NCBI GenBank assembly: GCA_937958675.1
Contig: CALGND010000022.1
Span: forward strand, 1 to 64,000
Source of the DNA: an uncultured Granulosicoccaceae bacterium
GTDB lineage: Bacteria > Pseudomonadota > Gammaproteobacteria > Granulosicoccales > Granulosicoccaceae
Length of the DNA: 64,000 nucleotides
Direction of reading: 5' to 3'
Shown here: positions 26,649-36,883 of the stretch, piece after piece
Layout of the letters: the number at the start of each line of letters is the position of its first letter
Numbering within the stretch: position 1 is the first letter of the stretch
Made by a program: the position numbers and the translations under genes
The notes under the pieces: generated by a model
Seen by the model: only the letters and a program-made list of their open reading frames with translations
What the model was told of the DNA's origin: nothing
Database searches by the model: none

Positions 26649-28349
26649 ATGCGCGCCAGCCAATTTCACATATCAACCAGCAAAGAAACCCCAGCGGACG
26701 CTGAAATCGTCAGCCACCAACTGATGCTTAGAGCCGGACTTATCCGCCGATTGGCGTCTGGCCTCTATAGCTGGATGCCCATGGGTTTGCGTGTGATTCG
26801 CAAAATCGAAGCGATTGTGCGTGAAGAGATGGATCGCGCAGGCGGTGTTGAGCTGATCATGCCAGCAATCCACCCAGCTGAGCTTTGGCAAGAATCAGGG
26901 CGTTGGGAAAAATACGGCCCAGAGCTCCTGCGCCTCACCGATCGACATGATCGTGAATATTGCGTGGGCCCAACGCACGAAGAGGTGATTACAGACATCG
27001 CCAGGCGTGAGCTACGTAGCTACCGCCAGATGCCAATGAATTTCTACCAAATCCAAACTAAGTTTCGCGACGAGATACGCCCACGCTTTGGTGTGATGCG
27101 TTCGCGCGAGTTCATCATGAAAGATGCTTACTCATTTCACCTGAGTGAGGAATCCCTACTGCAGACATTCGACGATATGCACACCGCCTATTGCGCCGTG
27201 TTTGATCGTGTGGGCTTGGAATACCGTCCAGTCGAAGCCGACAGTGGCAGCATTGGTGGCGCAAAGTCACGCGAGTTTCATGTATTAGCCGAGAGTGGCG
27301 AAGACGCACTGGCCTATTCCACTGGCGATGACTTTGCCGCCAACGTTGAAAAAGCTGAAGCCATTAGCACAGCAACACGCGGCGCTGCAAAATCGGAAAT
27401 GGTCTCAGTTGATACGCCAAAAGTACACACTATCGATCAGCTAACCAAAGCATTAAAGATAGATGTTACGCAAACTATAAAAACCTTACTGGTGAAGGGT
27501 GCGGACACGCCAGTGGTTGCATTGATCATACGCGGCGATCATCAACTCAATGAAATCAAAGCCGAGCATCTGGATGCTGTACTCACGCCATTAACGTTTG
27601 CCGATGCGAAAGATATTAAAGCAGCAGCTAATTGTGATGCTGGTTCACTTGGTCCAGTAGGTCTAACGATTCCAGTGATAGCTGATGGCGATGCTGCGGC
27701 AATGAGTGATTTCGTTTGTGGTGCTAACGTCAATGGCAAGCACTTGCAAGGCGTTAACTGGGAGCGAGACTTGCCCGAACCAGTCATTGCCGACTTACGC
27801 AACGTTGTTGATGGTGATCCAAGCCCAACAGGGAAAGGCGAAATCAAAATAGTACGCGGTATAGAAGTTGGTCATATCTTCCAATTAGGCACTACCTACA
27901 GCGAAACCATGAAAGCCGCAATACCGGATGAAAACGGCGATATGCAAAACATGCATATGGGTTGTTACGGTATTGGCATCACTCGTACAGCAGCTGCTGC
28001 TATCGAGCAAAACAACGATGGCAAAGGCATTATCTGGCCCGATGCTATTGCGCCGTTTACCGCCGTGATCTCACCAATTCATATGGCGAAGTCAGAAACG
28101 GTTAAAGCCGCCGCTGAAGCACTATACAAAACAATGAAAGATGCCGGTGTGGATGTCTTGTTTGATGACCGGCCACTACGCCCGGGCGTAATGTTTGCCG
28201 ATATGGAGCTGATTGGCATTCCGCATCGCTTTGTTGTCAGCGAAAAACACATCGCAAACGATCAACTTGAATACAAAGGCCGACGCGAAAGCGACGCTGA
28301 GATTATTAGTATCAGTGATGCTTTGGGTAAGTTAGGGGTTTCGGCTTAA
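26649..28349 (+). CDS. proS: Prolyl-tRNA synthetase (bacterial type with editing domain)
   Basis: Charges tRNA-Pro. The 566-residue protein from [15 protein letters not shown] has class II motif 1 (about residues 30-75), motif 2 (the [17 protein letters not shown] region), the INS editing domain inserted between motifs 2 and 3 (about 230-400), motif 3 ([17 protein letters not shown]) and the anticodon-binding domain at the end. The frame is open 90 bases further upstream, but those codons run through the promoter. CAAGGG lies just before the ATG. Confidence 0.96.
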   Translation: MRASQFHISTSKETPADAEIVSHQLMLRAGLIRRLASGLYSWMPMGLRVIRKIEAIVREEMDRAGGVELIMPAIHPAELWQESGRWEKYGPELLRLTDRHDREYCVGPTHEEVITDIARRELRSYRQMPMNFYQIQTKFRDEIRPRFGVMRSREFIMKDAYSFHLSEESLLQTFDDMHTAYCAVFDRVGLEYRPVEADSGSIGGAKSREFHVLAESGEDALAYSTGDDFAANVEKAEAISTATRGAAKSEMVSVDTPKVHTIDQLTKALKIDVTQTIKTLLVKGADTPVVALIIRGDHQLNEIKAEHLDAVLTPLTFADAKDIKAAANCDAGSLGPVGLTIPVIADGDAAAMSDFVCGANVNGKHLQGVNWERDLPEPVIADLRNVVDGDPSPTGKGEIKIVRGIEVGHIFQLGTTYSETMKAAIPDENGDMQNMHMGCYGIGITRTAAAAIEQNNDGKGIIWPDAIAPFTAVISPIHMAKSETVKAAAEALYKTMKDAGVDVLFDDRPLRPGVMFADMELIGIPHRFVVSEKHIANDQLEYKGRRESDAEIISISDALGKLGVSA

Positions 28350-28364
28350 GACTCGCTTTAAACG

Positions 28365-30179
28365 CTAGTTTCCCAGCGGAGAAGGCGTCACCTTGAATAT
28401 TTCGTCATACGAGGTTTTACCTTGCGCAACCTTTGCCATGCCACTAATTCGTAGCGGGCGCATTCCATCTTTATATGCTTGCTTACGTAGGTTTTCCAAA
28501 TGTACATCGGGCGTAATTAATTCTTTCACGCTCGGTGTCATTTGTAGTAGTTCATAGATACCGGCTCTACCCAAAAATCCCGTATCGCGACATTCTAAGC
28601 AACCCACTGCTTTATTCAGTGTCTCTGGTGTATCAGCTTTCCAAGGCGCCATATGCGACGTCCATTCATCAGCATCAGTTGGCACTGATTCAACACAGTG
28701 CGGGCAGAAGGTTCTAATTAGCCGTTGTGCGATTACGCCTATCAAGGTCGAACGAATAAGATAGTACGGCACACCTAGTTCAAGCAAACGAGTTACCGCA
28801 GACGGCGCATCGTTGGTGTGCAAGGTAGATACAACAAGATGGCCTGTTAACGCTGCTTGTACAGCCATCTGTGCTGTTTCAAGGTCACGTATCTCACCTA
28901 CCATAATGATATCGGGATCTTGACGTAATAGAGTACGCACACCTGATGCAAAATCTAAATCAATATTATGTTGCACTTGCATTTGGTTAAATGCGGGCAC
29001 CACTAGTTCAATTGGATCCTCGATTGTGCAGACGTTAACTTCCGGTGTTGCTAGCAATTGCAGGCTGCTATACAGGGTTGTTGTTTTACCAGAACCGGTT
29101 GGTCCAGTGACCAGCAATATGCCGTTCGGCTGCTTAATCATGCCATTCCAGATATCAGCTTCTCTGCCATCAAATCCGAGTGCTTCTTGATCTTTTACCA
29201 ACACCGCTGGATCAAAAATACGCATCACCATTTTTTCGCCAAACGCGGTTGGCATGGTTGACATACGTAGCTCGACTTCCTTACCGTCGGCGTTGCGAGT
29301 TTTAAGACGGCCATCTTGTGGGCGTCTTTTTTCAGCAACATCCATGCGACCAAGAATCTTTAAGCGGCTAGTCACTGCTGCCATAACCGGCGCCGGCATA
29401 TCGTATACCTGCTGCATAACACCATCAATACGAAACCTGACTCCACCATCGCTACGCCGTGGCTCAAGATGAATATCACTGGCTCGCTGCTCGTAAGCAT
29501 ACTGAAGCAACCAATCAACAATACTCACTACGTGACTATCGTTGGCTTCAAGTTTACCGCCCTTACCAAGCTCCATAAGCTGCTCAAGATTTTGAACAGC
29601 GCTGGAGGTTACAGCTTGATCTTTCTTTGCACCCAACACCGACTTGGACAAGGAGTAAAATTCAACCAGATAGCGTTGAATATCCACTGGGTTACAAATA
29701 ACCAGCTTGATTTCTTTATTGAGTATCCGGCTTAGTTCTTTTTGCCACTCCAGATAAAACGGCTCGGCTGTACCAAAAACCACGTAATCTTTATGTGCAT
29801 CTATGCAGATAACATTAAAGCGTGTGGCATAGGCAGAAGAGGTCACCGCAGTCACTGCTGGCACATCAACCTTAAGTGGATCAATTCTCACCCAAGGGAT
29901 ACCCGATTTTTTAGCAAGCCATTTAGTCAGAAAATCCAAATCGATTTTTTGACTATCTTGCAGAGCGCTATTCCACCCACTAGCCGCAATACGCTCCAAA
30001 GCACCTTTATCGCTGCCACCTGTCGACAAGGATCGCAACAGTTGGCTGTTGGCCTCTTCTATCAAGCCATCTTGTAACAAGGCTTCGAGCACTGCCTCTA
30101 GCTCTAACAGGCCAGTCGCTGGATTAGCAAAATGCTCAGCGCCGCCGCTTATTTCTGATTTTTCGAGTGGAATATTCAT
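28365..30179 (-). CDS. GspE/PilB-family secretion or pilus ATPase, orphan
   Basis: A cytoplasmic hexameric motor of type II secretion or type IV pilus type. Numbered from the ATG at 30179 (604 residues): an N1 domain (about 80-190), the N2/CTD with SDIHLEPR, Walker A GPTGSGKTTT at 359-368, the Asp box region CTIEDPIE, Walker B IIMVGEIRD, His box STLHTNDA, and the tetracysteine zinc knuckle CPHC...CLEC. All catalytic motifs are intact. The frame is open to a GTG at 30275; M33 of that frame is my choice, not certain. No other pilus or secretion gene is adjacent; it is convergent with proS. Confidence 0.88.
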   Translation of the reverse strand: MNIPLEKSEISGGAEHFANPATGLLELEAVLEALLQDGLIEEANSQLLRSLSTGGSDKGALERIAASGWNSALQDSQKIDLDFLTKWLAKKSGIPWVRIDPLKVDVPAVTAVTSSAYATRFNVICIDAHKDYVVFGTAEPFYLEWQKELSRILNKEIKLVICNPVDIQRYLVEFYSLSKSVLGAKKDQAVTSSAVQNLEQLMELGKGGKLEANDSHVVSIVDWLLQYAYEQRASDIHLEPRRSDGGVRFRIDGVMQQVYDMPAPVMAAVTSRLKILGRMDVAEKRRPQDGRLKTRNADGKEVELRMSTMPTAFGEKMVMRIFDPAVLVKDQEALGFDGREADIWNGMIKQPNGILLVTGPTGSGKTTTLYSSLQLLATPEVNVCTIEDPIELVVPAFNQMQVQHNIDLDFASGVRTLLRQDPDIIMVGEIRDLETAQMAVQAALTGHLVVSTLHTNDAPSAVTRLLELGVPYYLIRSTLIGVIAQRLIRTFCPHCVESVPTDADEWTSHMAPWKADTPETLNKAVGCLECRDTGFLGRAGIYELLQMTPSVKELITPDVHLENLRKQAYKDGMRPLRISGMAKVAQGKTSYDEIFKVTPSPLGN

Positions 30180-30278
30180 CACTAACTCTATCGGCTGATT
30201 CCCGTGCATATGAACGTGGATTTCAATTACACTGACGATGTGACTCACTGCACAGTTTTTAGCTGAAAACCGCACTCA

Positions 30279-30686
30279 ATGGCCAACCCAAAGACCCTCA
30301 CCAAAATTGGCAGATGGATAACACTGCTTGGCTACTTTGGCCTGTTTGCAGTGCTCATGAGTTGGTTTACTTGGTTAGCGCCACCTAAAAACGTGCCACG
30401 CGTGGTGTTGATTGTGCTGTTTGTGGTGCCTCTACTGATTCCGCTACGAGGCCTTTTGCACGCAAGGCGCTACACTCACCAATGGGTGATGTTCTTCACC
30501 TTATTTTATTTTTGTGTTGGTGTTGATGCCTGGTATAACCCAGGCAGTGGTGGTGCTTGGATCGGGGCTTTGGTCACACTATTTAGCATGCTGCTATTTC
30601 TTGGCTGCGTAATGTACGCACGCTACAGCGTACCTAAAAAGAAAAAAGAAGAAACCGTGACCAGCGAAGCTCGCGGAAGCGAGTGA
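30279..30686 (+). CDS. DUF2069 inner-membrane protein
   Basis: A 135-residue protein with four hydrophobic helices. The block PLLIPLRGLLHARRYTHQWV followed by FYFCVGVDAWYNP is the hallmark of DUF2069 (PF09842), whose function is unknown. The lysine-rich tail KKKKEE is cytoplasmic. It often lies beside hda in gammaproteobacteria, as here (convergent). Confidence 0.85.
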   Translation: MANPKTLTKIGRWITLLGYFGLFAVLMSWFTWLAPPKNVPRVVLIVLFVVPLLIPLRGLLHARRYTHQWVMFFTLFYFCVGVDAWYNPGSGGAWIGALVTLFSMLLFLGCVMYARYSVPKKKKEETVTSEARGSE

Positions 30687-30763
30687 GTGCTTCTGCGGGA
30701 TGAATGCGCATACGGCCTGGCCGGCTGCAGTGCACTGATTCAGTATTTGCATGCTCGAACATA

Positions 30764-30787
30764 GATCCCCACCTGCGTGAGGATGAC
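30764..30787. repeat. REP-like palindrome between DUF2069 and hda
   Basis: ATCCCCAC (30765-30772), loop CTGC, GTGAGGAT (30777-30784), then GAC: an eight-pair stem with one wobble pair. It closely resembles the dispersed palindromes with a GTCATCCCCGC-type core seen in many proteobacterial genomes. Only this copy is seen in the window. It sits between two convergent genes, where such elements often lie. Confidence 0.4.
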
Positions 30788-30798
30788 GAACGAGAACG

Positions 30799-31497
30799 CT
30801 AGCCAAGTACCTTTTCATCAATCAATTGCCTGATCAAAGGCACCGTCACTTTACGCTGCTCCTTCAGTGATGCCTGATCAAGTAGATCAACGATCTCTTT
30901 AAGCGATGTAATATTTCGTGGGAATCGATTTAGCAAATACACTGCAACATCATTATTGACTTTTAACGATCGACTCTCAAGCTGATGCATTAATGCCGCC
31001 TGCAACTGATCCTCTGGCAATCCCTGGATTTGAAACACAGGCCCCCACGATAAGCGTGTACGCAAATCTGGTAGCGTTAAGTTTAGCGATTCAGCTTGAC
31101 CGGCGGCTGCAAACAACAAGCGCACTGACTTATCTCTACAACGATTAATGCAGTGGAACAACTCAATTTCAGCAGCTGGGCTTATGGTATCGATATCATC
31201 AAAGCAAACTAGATGGCATTCCTCCAAGCCCTCAAGCGCGCCTTCGCTTTCAATGTACTCTGCTGGCAGATAAGCAACTCGATAACCATTCGCCGCGACC
31301 GCATTACAGGTTGCACTTAACAAATGGGTCTTACCCGAGTGCGCATCACCCCATAGGTAGATCTGTGATTCATCTAAAATGGCCGCTGCAAACGCCTGCA
31401 GTGCATGCACAACATTCTCATTGCCACTGGCTGTGAAGAATGTGTCAAAAGATGTTGATGGAACCGTTGCTAATGGCAACGGTATTTGCGGATGCAT
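30799..31497 (-). CDS. hda: DnaA regulatory inactivator Hda
   Basis: An AAA+ protein that, with the loaded sliding clamp, triggers ATP hydrolysis by DnaA to prevent over-initiation. QIPLPL at residues 4-9 is the clamp-binding peptide. The AAA+ core follows with P-loop GDAHSGKT at 50-57, Walker B VCFDDID near 102 and the arginine-containing region LRTRLSWGPVFQI. Length 232 matches. It starts six bases after the DUF2066 stop, so the two form one transcript. Confidence 0.95.
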   Translation of the reverse strand: MHPQIPLPLATVPSTSFDTFFTASGNENVVHALQAFAAAILDESQIYLWGDAHSGKTHLLSATCNAVAANGYRVAYLPAEYIESEGALEGLEECHLVCFDDIDTISPAAEIELFHCINRCRDKSVRLLFAAAGQAESLNLTLPDLRTRLSWGPVFQIQGLPEDQLQAALMHQLESRSLKVNNDVAVYLLNRFPRNITSLKEIVDLLDQASLKEQRKVTVPLIRQLIDEKVLG

Positions 31498-31503
31498 AGG
31501 GTT

Positions 31504-32709
31504 CTACTGCAAGAAATCAAATGCTAGTTCGGCTTGCGCCGATAGGCCACCATCGGCTGGTGGCGATGCCCGCCTTAGCCAAGTAAGCGGTGCTGCATTC
31601 GCTGCAATCGCATTCAGAGCGGAACGCGGCATGACGGCAAACAAAGTGCCACTAGGCCCAATTTCTTTTGGGTAAACACTCACAACCGTCTGAACAGAAT
31701 TTAAATAAGTCATGACCTTGGCATAGGCGGCCGTTGCGCCGCCTGAACTCACCCAAACTAGCCCTTCAGTATGTGCGGTTGCGTCCCCACCGTATTGATA
31801 TTCGTTTAACCCACCGGCAGTGGACGGATTTAACCATGAAATACCCAGCGTCATCATGTCATCTAAGGTGTCTGCTTCGAATTCTTGGTGTTCAACTTCT
31901 TCGCCCGCCACTTTGCTCCAAAGCCCAATCCAACCACGCGAACGCTTACGCGCAAGATAAGCGGTCACCACTACGGGACTCGAATATCTAGCAGTCGCCG
32001 CAACAATAGCCGCAGTATCTTTTGCGCGCAATTGATCAGCTGTCAGTGCATCTATGTCAGCCTGATCAGCAGTTGGAAACATTAGGCGGATGCCGTTGCC
32101 ACCTGCAATCTCTCTAGAGCGCTGCATAACGCTGGCCCCAACACTACCGCCGACTAAAACATCAGCACGACCATCTTGTACCAGAATCCAAGCCAAGGCC
32201 GACGTTACGTTCGCCAATCCAGATGGTGCCGGCTCGTCTTCTCCTTTTTTAGGTGTCGAAGTACTGATCAACTCTTGGATGCGCGCCGGATTAAACGCGA
32301 CCAACATAAGTTGAGAGGCTTCGCCCGAGCGGCGCACCTGATCAGTTACAGGCGTTGCTCGACTGATAACGGTACCCGGCTCAGGCGAACGATAACTAAA
32401 CGATTCGACATAGAGATCAGCTTCATTAATGCCTGCGCGCACATCATCGCGATTCAATAAGGTTTTATCAGGGCTGTTTGTCAGCAGAACTTGCCTCAGC
32501 GCCACTTGATAAGCCTGTTTTTGCTCAGCCGCGCCCTTGTCAGCCACAGCGACCTCAATTTGAAAACTGCTTTGAGCGGTTGCCGCAGCACTGCCTATCA
32601 ACAGACAGACGACGGCCAGCACGCGCAAAACGACCGAGTGTGGAGATAAATTGGACAAAATAAGCCTCTTACAAAAATCAGGATGTAACTGCAACAGTTT
32701 CACGTGCAT
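31504..32709 (-). CDS. DUF2066 periplasmic or envelope protein
   Basis: A 401-residue exported protein of DUF2066 (PF09839), regularly found between hda and purM in gammaproteobacteria; function unknown. A hydrophobic segment (VVLRVLAVVCLLIGSAAATA, residues 26-45) is the export signal; the first 25 residues are long for a signal, so a TTG or other start closer to it is possible. Conserved features are the YQVALRQVLLTNSPDK and VESFSYR pieces and the central segments AWILVQDGRADVLVGG and SRGWIGLWSKVAGEEVE. Confidence 0.82.
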   Translation of the reverse strand: MHVKLLQLHPDFCKRLILSNLSPHSVVLRVLAVVCLLIGSAAATAQSSFQIEVAVADKGAAEQKQAYQVALRQVLLTNSPDKTLLNRDDVRAGINEADLYVESFSYRSPEPGTVISRATPVTDQVRRSGEASQLMLVAFNPARIQELISTSTPKKGEDEPAPSGLANVTSALAWILVQDGRADVLVGGSVGASVMQRSREIAGGNGIRLMFPTADQADIDALTADQLRAKDTAAIVAATARYSSPVVVTAYLARKRSRGWIGLWSKVAGEEVEHQEFEADTLDDMMTLGISWLNPSTAGGLNEYQYGGDATAHTEGLVWVSSGGATAAYAKVMTYLNSVQTVVSVYPKEIGPSGTLFAVMPRSALNAIAANAAPLTWLRRASPPADGGLSAQAELAFDFLQ

Positions 32710-32791
32710 TGTTTCATATTCACGACAGTGGTAGCGCGTTCCGGCGTATCATGTGTCCTTCCCAGCACCTTTTTTTCTAAAACTACCATCG

Positions 32792-33847
32792 ATGAGCACC
32801 AAGACCAACGATAAACCATTGACGTATGCCTCCGCTGGTGTCGATATCGCCGCCGGAAATGCCCTTGTAGAGCGCATAAAACCGCTGGTTGCACGAACCA
32901 ACCGCCCCGGTGTGCTCGGTGGCCTCGGTGGTTTTGGCGGCCTTTTCGAGCTACCCGAAGGTGAGTATAAACAACCGGTATTCGTGTCGGGAACTGATGG
33001 CGTGGGCACCAAGCTCCGGCTCGCCATTGACCTTGATTATCCCGATACCGTCGGGATCGACCTAGTCGCCATGTGCGTCAACGATATCCTGGTCAGCGGC
33101 GCAGAACCGCTATGGTTTTTGGACTACTTCGCCACTGGCAAACTCGACATAGACCAAGCCTCTAAAGTCATTGGCGGCATAGCGAAAGGTTGCGAGCTGG
33201 CTGGCGCTGCATTACTAGGTGGTGAGACAGCCGAAATGCCAGGAATGTACAGCGGAAAAGATTTTGATTTGGCAGGTTTCGCTGTCGGCGTAGTTGAGAA
33301 ATCTAAAATCATTACTGGCGATTCGGTGCAAGCAGGTGATGCCATTATTGGCGTTGCATCCTCAGGCCCACATTCAAACGGATATTCGCTAATACGCGCA
33401 GTGACTAAAGGTCACGATCTAAACCAAGCGTTTGAACAATCAACGCTTGGCCAAACATTATTAGCACCAACGCAAATCTATGTTAAAGCGATTCGCGCAG
33501 TGCTGAGCAAACACGCAATAAAAGCGATGGCACACATCACTGGTGGCGGCTTAACCGAAAACATCCCGCGATGCTTACCCGATAATACCGTTGCCGCATT
33601 AAACGAATCGCAACTACAATTACCCCCCATTTTTAAGTGGCTTCAAGATACTGGCAACATCGAAACAAGCGAAATGCGCCTCACCTTTAACTGCGGAATT
33701 GGAATGGCACTGATCGTTAGCCCAAAGGATGCCGACGCGATTTGCCAAATGCTCACGTCCAGTGGCAATCCGGCTACTGTTATCGGATCAATCGAATCAG
33801 GCATTGATGGCATGACTGACGAAACTCCGACGGTAAAATACGTGTGA
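32792..33847 (+). CDS. purM: Phosphoribosylformylglycinamidine cyclo-ligase
   Basis: AIR synthetase, step five of purine synthesis. From [19 protein letters not shown] the protein has 351 residues. Motifs: [49 protein letters not shown] and [20 protein letters not shown] start 39 bases upstream is open but not conserved. Stop overlaps purN (GTGA). Upstream TATCAT near 32740 may be its -10. Confidence 0.97.
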   Translation: MSTKTNDKPLTYASAGVDIAAGNALVERIKPLVARTNRPGVLGGLGGFGGLFELPEGEYKQPVFVSGTDGVGTKLRLAIDLDYPDTVGIDLVAMCVNDILVSGAEPLWFLDYFATGKLDIDQASKVIGGIAKGCELAGAALLGGETAEMPGMYSGKDFDLAGFAVGVVEKSKIITGDSVQAGDAIIGVASSGPHSNGYSLIRAVTKGHDLNQAFEQSTLGQTLLAPTQIYVKAIRAVLSKHAIKAMAHITGGGLTENIPRCLPDNTVAALNESQLQLPPIFKWLQDTGNIETSEMRLTFNCGIGMALIVSPKDADAICQMLTSSGNPATVIGSIESGIDGMTDETPTVKYV

Positions 33848-34449
33848 ACAATATTGCCGTTCTGATTTCAGGACGCGGTTCTAATTTAAAAGCGCTACTC
33901 GATGCGTGTACCGATGGCCGTCTGGATGCAACGATATGCGCAGTTATTTCAGACAACCCCAATGCGCTCGGGCTAGTGTTTGCACAGGATCATGGCATCG
34001 CAACACACGTAGTTGAAAAACTTCCCCATCAAAACCGACAGGAATATGATCGCCGCTTAATTAGCACCTTGGAACTAATCGATGCGGACTGGATAGCGCT
34101 AGCCGGTTTTATGCGGATCTTGGGGTCAGAGCTTGTGAATCGATACATCGGTAAGCTAGTCAATATTCACCCCTCCTTGCTTCCAGCCTATATAGGTCTA
34201 AATACACACCAACGTGTAATCGACGCAAACGAACCAAAACACGGCGCCACTGTCCATTTTGTCACTGAAGAGCTCGACGGCGGGCCGATAATAAAACAAC
34301 AGAGTTTAGATGTGCTTCCCTCCGACACGGCAGAATCCTTGGCTGAGCGGGTGTTGCAAATAGAACACAAACTCTACCCGCTTGTGATGCAGTTCCTAAT
34401 AAGCGGTCATGCACGCTACGAGAATGGGAAATGTTACCTTGACGATTAG
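33844..34449 (+). CDS. purN: Phosphoribosylglycinamide formyltransferase
   Basis: Transfers formyl from 10-formyl-tetrahydrofolate to GAR. Motifs: [16 protein letters not shown] at the start, the LAGFMRILG loop, [11 protein letters not shown] (catalytic N and H) and [18 protein letters not shown] with its aspartate. Length 201. The GTG start is within the purM stop, a coupling common for this pair. Confidence 0.97.
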   Translation: MNNIAVLISGRGSNLKALLDACTDGRLDATICAVISDNPNALGLVFAQDHGIATHVVEKLPHQNRQEYDRRLISTLELIDADWIALAGFMRILGSELVNRYIGKLVNIHPSLLPAYIGLNTHQRVIDANEPKHGATVHFVTEELDGGPIIKQQSLDVLPSDTAESLAERVLQIEHKLYPLVMQFLISGHARYENGKCYLDD

Positions 34450-34538
34450 CTAGGTAATGCTTCACGCTACACGTGCATAATTATGATAAAAATTAGTACA
34501 CGAGCGAGCCTAAAAGCTCCAAACGGAAACACGACAGA

Positions 34539-35345
34539 ATGAACGGCATCCAACAACGCATTCTCGCACTCTGCCTCGGTATTTTACTAATACTAGGTGG
34601 ACAAGCTAATGCGCAAGAAACCTCAGCTACAAAGGCCGAACAATCCGGGCCCTTGTTGCCGTTCGAGGTGGTTTACGATGTAGGCAATAATTTAATAAAT
34701 GCAGGTAGCGCTAAATTGTCTTTGAAGCGGGAAGGCGACGAGTGGATATACAATCTCTCCACACGCCCAACTGGTGTATTCAAATTAACAGGCAAAGGCA
34801 AAATACAAGAAACGAGCGTGTTCACTGTTGTTAAATCTGCAGACGACAATATGCGTGTTTTGCCAAAGCGTTACAGCTACCGCCAAGACGAGGAAGCCAA
34901 GCGCAGCGTTGATGCCTGGTTCAACTGGGACAACAACGAGCTAACCTACAAAAGCCGTGGCGAAGAAGGCACAGAGTCTTTTTCTGATCCAGTTCTTGAC
35001 CGTCTCTCCGTGACGCTAAAAGTAATGAACGAACTCAAACATCGTCCGTTCGAGGAAGCCAAGCTGACGGTGTTTGATTCAGGTCGTATCAAGCAGGTGT
35101 TGTTTATCAACGAAGGGTCAGAAACTGTCTCAACGAATGTTGGCAAAATCGAGACCATACGAGTTCGTAGTGAGAACACTGGTAGCGTGCGCCATACGGT
35201 AACTTGGTTCGCGCCCGATCTAGACTACATCCCGGTCAAAATCGAACAGCACAAGCGCGGCGACTTAGTCGCTCGGCTTACGCTGGTTAAACTACTCAGT
35301 GAGAAAGGCAACTTAAATTCGACCAAAAAGCTGATTGATAAATAA
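34539..35345 (+). CDS. DUF3108 periplasmic protein
   Basis: A 268-residue exported protein with a clear signal peptide (cleavage after QANA, residue 25). The mature part matches DUF3108 (PF11306): PFEVVYDVGNN, then beta-strand repeats such as GVFKLTGKGKIQETS and a closing WFAPDLDYIPVKIEQHKRG. Function unknown; the family regularly follows purN in gammaproteobacteria. The 89-base gap includes TATGAT near 34483 as a possible -10. Confidence 0.85.
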   Translation: MNGIQQRILALCLGILLILGGQANAQETSATKAEQSGPLLPFEVVYDVGNNLINAGSAKLSLKREGDEWIYNLSTRPTGVFKLTGKGKIQETSVFTVVKSADDNMRVLPKRYSYRQDEEAKRSVDAWFNWDNNELTYKSRGEEGTESFSDPVLDRLSVTLKVMNELKHRPFEEAKLTVFDSGRIKQVLFINEGSETVSTNVGKIETIRVRSENTGSVRHTVTWFAPDLDYIPVKIEQHKRGDLVARLTLVKLLSEKGNLNSTKKLIDK

Positions 35346-35387
35346 GGCGGATTAGTACCTAAGTAAGAGCTGACGCTAGGAACTTAA

Positions 35388-36221
35388 CTAAAACTGCTTT
35401 TCAAAAACAGCCCTTAGTTTGTAGTCAGGTTTTTCAGGGTCATCAGTAATTAACTCAACTGGTAGCTGCACCTGCGCAGAAAAAGTGAAACCTGGTTGTT
35501 GCCAAAACAATGACGGGTTCAAGAACCAGTCGCTGTTTTCATCTTCCGCACTTTGTTGTTGTACATCGAAATTACCTTTTAGCGACAACAACCATAGTGG
35601 TGATTCTGCATCTAGCCCAGTAAAGCCTAAGCGCCGACCCGTGGTTAGGTCGAACGTGAGCACTTCGTTTGGTTCGTCACCGTTGGTGTTAGCGAACTGC
35701 TCAATGTTGAGATCAACGCCACCGTACCAGGTACGCCCGAGTCGGCCATAGGATAAACCCAGCTGGCTTGAGCTCACATAAGCGGTGCCATCTATATCTT
35801 CGTCTTCGTGTTCAATTTTAAAGCCTGCAGAGTAAGACAAACCTTCGTGCAAAGCTGGGATAAAGTTTTGCAGATCTTCGTTGCTGATTTTGCCAGTTTG
35901 AATGGCCATTTCAGGGCGACCGAACATTTTTAAGCCAAATGCGCCTTCGCGACTGAAATCTGGCCTTTCTGGCTTAAGCTGAAATGAAAACTCAGTACGG
36001 TGCTCAACAGTAGGCGGTATCGATTGCGTATCTTCGCTATCGGCTCTCGAAAAGCGAATCGGCGCTAGTTGATCAGGGTTAAGACGGAACGCATCTGTGG
36101 CGGGCGCTAAACCGGCCTGCATATCCACAGATCCGACAGACCCAGCATGGGCTGCAGCCGCAAGCACTAAAGGCGGTATGATAAGCACGCACTTGGCGCA
36201 ATTGGTGAGGATCGTTCCCAT
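35388..36221 (-). CDS. Exported protein, probably outer-membrane beta-barrel, unknown
   Basis: A 277-residue protein with signal peptide (about 1-26, AHA-G). From about residue 70 it consists of alternating hydrophobic/polar strands (EFSFQLKPERP, YSAGFKIEHED, SSQLGLSYGRLG, WLLSLKGNFDV, FTFSAQVQLPVEL) and ends in ...VFEKQF; a terminal phenylalanine is the outer-membrane barrel sorting signal. I do not recognise a named family. It is monocistronic and divergent from darP. Confidence 0.65.
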   Translation of the reverse strand: MGTILTNCAKCVLIIPPLVLAAAAHAGSVGSVDMQAGLAPATDAFRLNPDQLAPIRFSRADSEDTQSIPPTVEHRTEFSFQLKPERPDFSREGAFGLKMFGRPEMAIQTGKISNEDLQNFIPALHEGLSYSAGFKIEHEDEDIDGTAYVSSSQLGLSYGRLGRTWYGGVDLNIEQFANTNGDEPNEVLTFDLTTGRRLGFTGLDAESPLWLLSLKGNFDVQQQSAEDENSDWFLNPSLFWQQPGFTFSAQVQLPVELITDDPEKPDYKLRAVFEKQF

Positions 36222-36334
36222 AGATCGATTAGACCGCTATTGTCGTAAAAATACAACGGTAAAAAGCACCGATATTGTAAATAATAACCAAAATATCAGG
36301 TCTTCGGATCGTATAAACAAAAAGCCCTAACTAT

Positions 36335-36883
36335 ATGATAGATGACGATTCGCCAAAATCCAGTGAAAAATCCAGCGAACATGACGACTCGCTGGTGCCC
36401 AGCAAGAGCCAACGTAAACGAGATGCGCACGAAGTACGCGACTTAGGTGGTGAGCTAGCAGCCCTTGGCGCGAGCGAGAGAGCCCGTGTGCCAATCCCAG
36501 AGGATATCCTCATGGAGATCGATAAGCTTAATGCCGCCAAAGCTCATGGCGCGCGCAAGCGTCAACTTGGGTTTCTAGCCAAACAGCTGCGTAGGCATGA
36601 TGTTCAGCCCATGGTCGATGCTTTGGAGGCGATTCGTCAAAATGCGCGAAGCCATACGCTGCTACACCATAACGTAGAGGAATGGCGCGACAAGTTGCTG
36701 GGATTAAAAGATCTAGGCGCATCGGAGGCGCTCACTCAATTTTTAGTTGAGTATCCGGATGCTGATAGACAGCGCCTACGACAACTACAGCGTAAAGCGA
36801 TCACCGAACGAGAAGCTGACCGCCCACCCGCCTCAGCGCGTGCCTTGTTTAAATTGGTACGTGAAAACGTTATTCCAAGCTGA
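36335..36883 (+). CDS. darP: Ribosome biogenesis protein DarP (YjgA, DUF615)
   Basis: A late 50S assembly factor that binds 23S rRNA helices and S30 particles. The 182-residue protein has the DUF615 signature: SKSQRKRDAHEVRDLGGEL, then KAHGARKRQLGFLAKQLRR and the C-terminal DRQRLRQLQRKAITEREAD. The acidic N terminus is not conserved. Its TGA shares one base with the ATG of the next gene. Confidence 0.93.
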   Translation: MIDDDSPKSSEKSSEHDDSLVPSKSQRKRDAHEVRDLGGELAALGASERARVPIPEDILMEIDKLNAAKAHGARKRQLGFLAKQLRRHDVQPMVDALEAIRQNARSHTLLHHNVEEWRDKLLGLKDLGASEALTQFLVEYPDADRQRLRQLQRKAITEREADRPPASARALFKLVRENVIPS

